Source of the DNA: Bacteroidota bacterium
GTDB lineage: Bacteria; Bacteroidota; Bacteroidia; UKL13-3
Assembly (NCBI GenBank): GCA_040388375.1
Contig: JAZKBU010000004.1
Location: forward strand, 372,001 to 436,000
Direction of reading: 5' to 3'
Length of the DNA: 64,000 nucleotides
Shown here: positions 63,385-64,000 of the stretch, piece after piece
How the letters are laid out: every line of letters starts with the position of its first letter
How positions within the stretch are numbered: the first letter of the stretch is position 1
The notes under the pieces: generated by a model
Told to the model about the DNA's origin: nothing
What the model saw: the letters and a program-made list of their open reading frames with translations, nothing else
The model's database searches: none
Made by a program: the position numbers and the translations under genes

Positions 63385-64000
63385 TTTTTAGGGCTATTGC
63401 TTATACTTAACTTTATATAGGCCGATGCAAAATCGTAAATCAACTTATAAGCCTCATTGTATTTGCTTAGCGTAACAGCCTTAGCCGTATCGTCAATATC
63501 GTGGTAAAAATGGTAATCGCCCATTAGGTAAAAGAAAAAAGATTTTACACCCGCTTCCGTAAAAAAATAATGGTCACTGTTTTGTGCTTTACCTCTGGCA
63601 TTGATGGTGGGTAAATAGCCTCCCTGGTCGTTTACATAATTAAGTAGTTTAAACTCATCAGGGAAAATAGTTCCGTTTACAGCCGTTAAACCTTTATCGC
63701 CCGTTGCCATTAAATCAATATTGATTAACAAAGCCATTTTCTCCAAAGGTATTAATGGGTTTTGGGTAAAATAGTACGAGCCAAACAAGCCTGCTTCTTC
63801 GCCTGCAAAAGCAATAAATGCAACAGAATAATCAAGTGGATTTTTGCTGATATAACTCGCCAAATCAAGCATCATGGCTATACCGCTGGCATTGTCATTA
63901 GCGCCCGGGAACATAGCGGGGCCAAACATGCCCAAGTGGTCATAGTGGGCAGTAAATACAATAAACGAATCAGGATAAAGCTTTCCTTTTGATACACCAA
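63381..64000 (-). CDS. M28-family peptidase, partial (N-terminus beyond the window)
   Basis: The frame continues without a start to the window edge; the part seen is about 206 codons. It encodes FIVFTAHYDHLG, the aminopeptidase metal site GANDNASGIAMMLDLA, the catalytic FAGEEAGLFGSYYF and a C-terminal SDHYFFTEAGVKSFFF, all M28 hallmarks. An internal ATG at 63935 is not the start because homology extends upstream of it. It is the first gene seen of the M28-flippase-dut cluster. Confidence 0.9.
   Translation of the reverse strand, partial: GVSKGKLYPDSFIVFTAHYDHLGMFGPAMFPGANDNASGIAMMLDLASYISKNPLDYSVAFIAFAGEEAGLFGSYYFTQNPLIPLEKMALLINIDLMATGDKGLTAVNGTIFPDEFKLLNYVNDQGGYLPTINARGKAQNSDHYFFTEAGVKSFFFYLMGDYHFYHDIDDTAKAVTLSKYNEAYKLIYDFASAYIKLSISNSPKK

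Noticed and set aside
1-64000. tRNA, rRNA, insertion sequences or prophage genes
   Set aside because: No cloverleaf, no transposase or integrase frame and no phage structural gene was recognised in reading both strands.

Overview
The window is a stretch of a Bacteroidota chromosome, probably outside Bacteroidales (Chitinophagales/Sphingobacteriales-like). The evidence is AT-rich DNA, genes with little Shine-Dalgarno signal, TAnnTTTG-type promoter elements, proteins with type IX secretion (T9SS) C-terminal sorting domains, gliding-motility lipoprotein GldH, a short 287-residue primary sigma factor, and aminolipid/sphingoid-type lipid enzymes. Most of it is core genome. I found no tRNA, rRNA, insertion sequence, prophage or CRISPR array.

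Layout. 1-5.0 kb: a partial outer-membrane-type protein (DUF4421-like), an amidohydrolase lipoprotein, aspartate-semialdehyde dehydrogenase, an alpha-oxoamine synthase (serine palmitoyltransferase-like) and a secreted thioredoxin. 5.1-13.2 kb: phenylacetate degradation. A TetR regulator precedes paaA, paaB and paaC; a divergent emrA-emrB-tolC efflux operon with its MarR regulator lies next; paaD follows marR by 31 bp. paaE is not in the window. 13.2-16.7 kb: an ECF sigma/anti-sigma pair and a MuiA-like protein. 16.7-24.0 kb: two tandem rhomboid proteases with mutL, then pth, a MenE-like ligase, accD and class I aldolase. 24.5-32.7 kb: a lipoprotein cytochrome, the holB-PSP1-gldH cluster, a universal stress protein, a GlsB/GlsA-like aminolipid acyltransferase pair and pepP. 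33-42.5 kb: a Ca2+-type P-ATPase, folB, glutaryl-CoA-type dehydrogenase, patatin, adenine deaminase, ndk, ahcY and a bacilliredoxin.

42.6-49.0 kb is the most coherent specialised system. A promoter and cobalamin riboswitch lead into a BtuB-like TonB receptor, a protein with two tandem DUF4465-type domains and a T9SS tail, a second T9SS-tailed surface protein, and a BtuG-like beta-propeller lipoprotein. Together these look like a surface vitamin B12 capture machine in which T9SS-exported proteins supply part of the capture layer. 49.0-54.6 kb holds an M6 protease with a T9SS tail, the primary sigma factor and a DUF255 thioredoxin-like protein.

54.6-58.8 kb is an accessory pocket. It holds a small lipoprotein bracketed by a 97-bp direct repeat of the DUF255 gene tail, a winged-helix-like protein with a C-terminal membrane anchor next to a DUF2971 protein, an unknown gene, an array of 42-bp tandem repeats and another small lipoprotein. 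58.8-64 kb returns to core genes: a zinc metalloprotease, a REP-like palindrome, dut, a Wzx-type flippase and a partial M28 peptidase.
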